Shown: positions 59,303-64,000 of the stretch, piece after piece
Numbering within the stretch: the stretch's first letter is position 1
How the letters are laid out: every line of letters starts with the position of its first letter
Assembly (NCBI GenBank): GCA_038373865.1
Contig: JAXGGA010005193.1
Coordinates: forward strand, 16,433-80,432
Length of the DNA: 64,000 nt
Direction: 5' to 3'
Source: Uloborus plumipes
Lineage: Eukaryota > Arthropoda > Arachnida > Araneae > Uloboridae
The notes under the pieces: model-generated
What the model saw: the letters and a program-made list of their open reading frames with translations, nothing else
Told to the model about the DNA's origin: nothing
The model's database searches: none
Translations under genes and position numbers: made by a program

Positions 59303-60227
59303 CAGTTAGCTCTCGATATCTTGACTTCATATACCTCGAACTTTCAATTATGTCGAAGTTTTTCGATGGTCCCGAATTGCTGTAAATCTTCTATAATGGC
59401 ATTTTCCCCCATTAGCTCGAAGTCGCTTTGCTAATCTCGAAGTTTCACCGTCGCCTTTTGAAAACACTTTTGTCCTAACTTTTGTTCGTTTTGTTTTTAG
59501 AAGTGAAATTAACAAAGCACTTGAATTTTAAATATCTTTAAAATTATTACTGCCGTGGTTACCATTTATTCCTTTAGTGACGGAGCATTCATTCTTTTAC
59601 TGATGGAGTAATACAATTGTTATGCCCCTGGTCAACTCATGATAAAGGAAAAGCAGAAATGCGCGCGTTATTTAACATTTTCTTAGTAAACTTTTAAAGA
59701 TAAGTTCTTTGCAGTGGCTCGATTAGAGCTTAGTACAAAAGGGGAAATAAAAATAGAGTTTGTGATGAGATCAACAATATAAGCGTTACCATGACTCATC
59801 CTTCTCTTGTTTAGTAAGTAAAAATTGCCCTCATAGAGTGTCCTATCACCCCCTGTGAGAATTCTAAACTCTATTCCTCACTTTAAGTTTTGCTGATAAC
59901 TAAACTGTTAAAAGCTCAGTTGTTAGAAAAATGTGCAAAGAAAGTGCACTTTTCAACGATATTGTTTAATGAGATACGAATAACAACAAAGAAAGTTTAC
60001 AATAATGACGATATTGTTAAATGCTTTTTGTTTTATAACTAGAGTCCTATTTTTTCACTCTTGGATTAGAAATCAGAAGTTTTCTTTTATTTCTGCGCAT
60101 TTGCAGGGTTGTTTTTCTAACTACAACTACGAGTGTCTAATAATAAAAAAAAATCGGTATCTCGAAACTCGGTTATGTAGAATATTTTTCTTGGTCCCTA
60201 GGACTTCGAAATAATGAGAGTCGACTG
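59303..60227. mobile_element. pogo/Tigger-like MITE (925 bp)
   Basis: The left end TA|CAGTTAGCTCTCGATATC and the right end, whose inverse reads TA|CAGTCGACTCTCATTATT, have the CAGT start, TA flanks and TCGAA-rich subterminal repeats of pogo-type elements. The ends are diverged and no transposase ORF remains. Confidence 0.6.
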
Positions 60228-60256
60228 TATTACAGACCTTGAAAATCAAGAATGCT

Positions 60257-60510
60257 ATGAACTGCAAAAATAAACTGTTGTTTTTACGGTATATTACTGG
60301 CAGCCAAGGTTTCAGTTTGAAACTATAATGCACAGTAATAAACCGCAAAATTGCTCATTTTTCAGTAATAAACTGTAAAATGACTAATTTTACAGTATAT
60401 TACAGTGAATTCAATAGTTTTAAACTGGAACTTCTGCTGCTAGTGTTATACTGTAAAAACAACAGTTACGTAACACACACTGCAAATTTTTTGCAGTGTG
60501 TTACGTAAGT
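60257..60510. repeat. ACTGTAAAAT-type MITE with terminal hairpin
   Basis: Inverted ends ACTGTTGTTTTTACGGTATA (60274) and TATACTGTAAAAACAACAGT (about 60448) enclose the family's inner units. The right side ends in a perfect hairpin TTACGTAACACA...TGTGTTACGTAA around AAATTTTTT. Confidence 0.65.
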
Positions 60511-60573
60511 TTCTTTCTTTTTTTGTAAACTTATATAGAGTAAGCACTAAAAAACGAAATACGGAGATGTACC

Positions 60574-60714
60574 GCGGCTTCGGTGGCCCAGAGGAAGAAG
60601 TTTCCCCTCGGAAGCAAGTGATCGCGAGTGTGATGCCCGCCGGTACTCTGGATGTTATTACCCCCTTCTTTGTGCTGTAAATCTTTCTTGTCTTGTCAGA
60701 TATGTTAATAAAGA
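60574..60714 (+). repeat. tRNA-derived SINE, copy 2
   Basis: The GC-rich head GCGGCTTCGGTGGCCCAGAG contains an A-box-like TGGCCCAGAGG, followed by GATGCCCGCCGGTACT at the B-box side and a tail with GGATGTTATTACCCCC and TTAATAAAG. It aligns over its length with 3930-4070. The overlapping ORFs on both strands are by-products. Confidence 0.55.
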
Positions 60715-62701
60715 AGTCCAACCTCTCAAGGCATTAACACTCCTGAATTGATAGTGGTTAATATAACTACTACGATCGACCATAATTAACTTAGTACTGG
60801 AAAAAATGAAACAATTTTTTTCACTGGGGTCAGCATAAATTCAAATAAAATATTTAGGTTGCGTATACGTTCGACTTTACCATTTCTTTTCCTAAGATCC
60901 CTTAAAAAACCAGCTGAGAAAAGAGTTTTTTGCTGAAATCTAAATGAATTTTAAACAAATTGAAAACTCTACTTATAAAACTTTCTGCATGGCAAACATA
61001 ATCAGTAGATTAGCGAAGAAAGTATAAACATGGTAGATATAACCGATAAAACAATTGCTTTCTACGTCCGTTTCTGTATCACTTTTTACAGGTTTTTATT
61101 TCAGACGAGATTTTTTCTGTACTACGAGTAAATAATATAATCCGATAAGATGGGTATTTGATGAGTTTTCTATTGATATCTATTGGTACAGACAATATTT
61201 CTTTTCCGTTTTTGGCCATCAAATAGGGTCCTTTTTGGCCATCAAATAGGGTCCTGTTTGGCCATCAAATAGAGAAATCCGAACTTTCTCATCTTATTTA
61301 GACAAGAACTACAGATTTCTGGATTTTGATTATTCATGGAGCAACCTCTGCAATTTATAGTATGAGCAAAAAGTCGTACCTTTCCTCCACCAACCATGTT
61401 TGAAGAGATTTTTGCATAAAATCTGAACTGTGCCTAAACTTTTGCGACAGCAAAAAAAATGTGTTTTGTAATTTCTGTTTTTTGTTTTGTTTATATTTTT
61501 TTCAAAACTCTGTACACAAATTTGAGATTATATTGTCGATCTACAGTTGAACGTTGAAAGCATTCCGCTGAATAGTTTTCTTTTTATTCAAATATTTGCA
61601 TTGCGCTTAAACTTTTGAGACAAACTGTAAAAAACCGTCGTATTACACTTTTACTGATAGGAAGACAGTTTGTATGTACTCATTGCTGCTTACTTAATCT
61701 AAAAGCGATGTTGTGTAACATATTATTTTCGATCTGCAATGCCAAAACAGCTCTGTTACATCAAACTGATATTCTCTGAAAGACGTTCTATATTCATTTT
61801 GCTGAAGATCCAAATGTTTCATGCAGTAATGCAGCGTATTTTGAGGAAGTGCATACACAAAAAGATATTGAACACCGCCATTATTTTCTTTGTGAAAAAA
61901 AAGTTTAATAAATCTGGAAAGATACTTTAAAAATAAAAATATAAGAAAAATGATATGCGTGCAAAAAAGAGTTTGTTTTTTTTTTCGCTGTAACGATATT
62001 CTTTTCATACTTCTGAATTTATTAAATTTCGCTTTACTTTCGTATGGCGTATAAAACTAAATCTTAAGCGATCATTATTTATCCTTCATTTTTCTCCATT
62101 ATAACTCGTATTATAAGTCTTAAATTACGTTATATACTTATATACATAGTTTGGTTTAAAAATTAGTTGGATAAATTTAAAAGAAAAATATGTTTTAATA
62201 CATGCGTTATCAAAACTTTTTTTTTACCTAATATTTCTTTTTTAAAGAATTTCCCACATCTATGTACAACGTGAGTATCATTTAAATCGTTCAACATTAC
62301 AGTAAAATTTTCATGTTCAATAGAGCATTGCAAATTAAGAATCTTTTATGGACTATTTTTTTAGATTTTCCTTGAACCAAAGCTTCATCAATTTGTCATG
62401 CGAAACATGCGCAGGAATAAATAATAAGTATGCAGTAAAAAAGTGATTTATAGCCCACTCGTGTAATGACATAGAACATAGAGGGACATGTCATCTGTGA
62501 AGTAATTTGTATTTTGGCTGACCCCGTTTTGGGTTTCCATCCAACTTCTCTTTTGAAAGCTTATTAATACGAAATAGAGTATCAAGAAGCGGGTCAATTG
62601 AAAGTAATTTTTATTTCATAATTTTTGTTAATATTTTTTATGGGTCATGTTTTCACAAAAACTTTTTTTTTTCAATTTAAATATATATATATATATATAC
62701 A
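60715..62701. other. No gene; small tandem triplet
   Basis: AT-rich. Three tandem copies of TTTGGCCATCAAATAGGGTC (last one diverged) lie at about 61210-61273; a TA microsatellite lies at about 62680-62700. The 104-codon minus ORF at 61694-62008 is low-complexity and unconvincing. Confidence 0.55.
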
Positions 62702-64000
62702 CTAGCTGACCCGGCGAACTCTGTTCCGCCTTAAAGGCAATAAATAAACAAATTTTTGAATTTATTAAGTTTTTTTTATTAGAAAATACAAAAAAAAAAG
62801 TACCTGCATTAATCATCCATTATTGTTTCTGTATTTACAACCTATTTTACTGCGCTCCAGAAGCTGTCAGAACATGTGCTTTAATGTCGCCCGGCGACAG
62901 AGGCTCAAAAAAGGCTTAGTTAAAAAGATAATTTTTTCGGACTGCCTATCAACTGACTGCTCCATCCATAAATCCATCTAAACAAACTTTTGTATATACA
63001 GGGTGTCCACTCCAATCGTGGACCAATAGCTAATTTCTAAACCGTTAGAGATAAGCATATAGTTTATTTAGGAAAAAATCTCCAAATTACGAAAGGAATT
63101 TTGGGTCTATTCAATGTTTTTCAAAAAATCAAATTTTGAAAGAGTTACGAAATTTAAATTTTTATACAGCCCCCCAGTCCTATCAATCATATTTAGTAAA
63201 AAATTCTTGACACTGTAACGTTTAAAACTAAAAAAAAATCACTCTTCTACCACAAAAATTGACCGAGTTATGACGTTTTGAAAAATCAAGATTTTGAATG
63301 ATTTCGCATACGGTCCCTTAAGCGATCTCTCGATGACGTCATGAAATAATGCAAAATCTTGATTTTTCAAAACGTCATATCTCGGTCAATTTTTGTGGTA
63401 GAAGAGTGATTTTTTTTTAGTTTTAAACGTTACAGTGTCAAGAATTTTTTACTAAATATGATTAATAGGACTGGGGGGCTGTATAAAAATTTAAATTTCG
63501 TAACTCTTTCAAAATTTGATTTTTTGAAAAACATTGAATAGACCCAAAATTCCTTTCGTAATTTGGAGATTTTTTCCTAAATAAACTATATGCTTATCTC
63601 TAACGGTTTAGAAATTAGCTATTGGTCCACGATTGGAGTGGACACCCTGTATAATAGTAGTAAGAAGAACAGCCACTTAAATGCAGTCCAGGAGCTATCC
63701 CACCAAGCGCTTTCCACCTCTCAGCCTCAGAGGCGTAAAAACTCTTAAGTGACAATCGTTTCTGACAGCTTATCACGTATAAATTTCAAGGGAAGTAACG
63801 CTTTTGTTTGTAATTTACTTCACAAAAAAGTCAAATAACACTCAACGCACCGCTAACTTACAACCTGTTTACTGCGCTCCGGAAGCTGCCAGAACGTGTG
63901 CTTTATGTCGCTCAGCCATAAAAGGATTAGTGCAAAGGCTTAGCCAAGAATACAGAAAAGCTGGTAGCTAAACAGATAATTTGCAATAAAAAATATATTG
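62702..64000 (-). mobile_element. Helitron 3' portion, 5' end beyond window
   Basis: Read on the minus strand, GGCGGAACAGAGTTCGCC folds into a hairpin followed by GGGTCAGCTAG with CTAG at 62702-62705, the standard Helitron 3' end; the flanking base is A on the plus strand. The interior has a duplicated block CTGCGCTCC(A/G)GAAGCTG at about 62850 and 63872. No Rep/helicase is visible and the element runs off the window. Confidence 0.6.
62999..63649. mobile_element. 651-bp palindromic MITE nested in Helitron
   Basis: The left end TATA|CAGGGTGTCCACTCCA and right end TGGAGTGGACACCCTG|TATA are exact inverses. Arms of about 290 bp are nearly identical and are separated by about 65 bp (63296-63355) containing CGATGACGTCATG. 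TATA (at least TA) flanks both sides. No ORF. Confidence 0.88.

Noticed and set aside
61694..62008. 104-codon minus-strand ORF
   Set aside because: Composition is that expected of AT-rich noise, with no domain or splice context.

Overview
This is eukaryotic nuclear DNA, strongly AT-rich, full of homopolymer runs and low in coding density, and built mostly from transposable elements. There is no prokaryotic organisation. The mixture of Tc1-like DDE elements, TTAA-flanked piggyBac-type elements, Helitrons ending in CTAG, tRNA-derived SINEs and many inverted-repeat MITEs is typical of an arthropod genome. The partial protein at the left edge resembles a repeat-associated zinc-binding family that I recall from spider genomes, so an arachnid is my best guess, not a demonstrated one.

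Layout: 0-8 kb holds a partial zinc-binding ORF on the minus strand, a TTAA MITE, a SINE and a possible three-exon minus-strand gene fragment. 12-18 kb carries three Tc1-family elements of different age: one nearly intact DD36E copy, one decayed DD34E copy with a piggyBac-type MITE nested in it, and one relic. 19.1-19.6 kb looks like the 5' end of a host gene: a GC-richer leader, then a signal-peptide exon with a consensus splice donor. 22.9-31.3 kb is repeats: minisatellites, a short Helitron, a 1.36-kb TTAA-flanked palindrome, and an element bounded by inverted GACATTTTGG-type minisatellites. 33-36 kb has a Helitron that splits an open reading frame. 37.2-41.0 kb is a 3.8-kb foldback element whose arms carry a 170-bp satellite with a TGACGTCA octamer in every unit and whose core carries a cysteine-rich terminal exon. 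41.1-44.6 kb has a Helitron with a DUF4817-like fragment, a piggyBac derivative keeping only its C-terminal zinc domain, a small MITE and a convincing type I hammerhead ribozyme. 48-64 kb is MITEs, another Tc1 element inserted just inside a Helitron 5' terminus, a hairpin element with 13-bp target duplications, a pogo-like MITE, a second SINE copy, and a Helitron end broken by a palindromic insertion.

No complete host gene lies in the window. The likeliest host coding pieces are the signal-peptide exon (plus strand) and the small-intron model near 7.4-7.9 kb (minus strand). The signals most worth following are the hammerhead ribozyme, the foldback element combining a CRE-like satellite with a cysteine-rich exon, and the Helitron that interrupts an ORF while preserving its frame.
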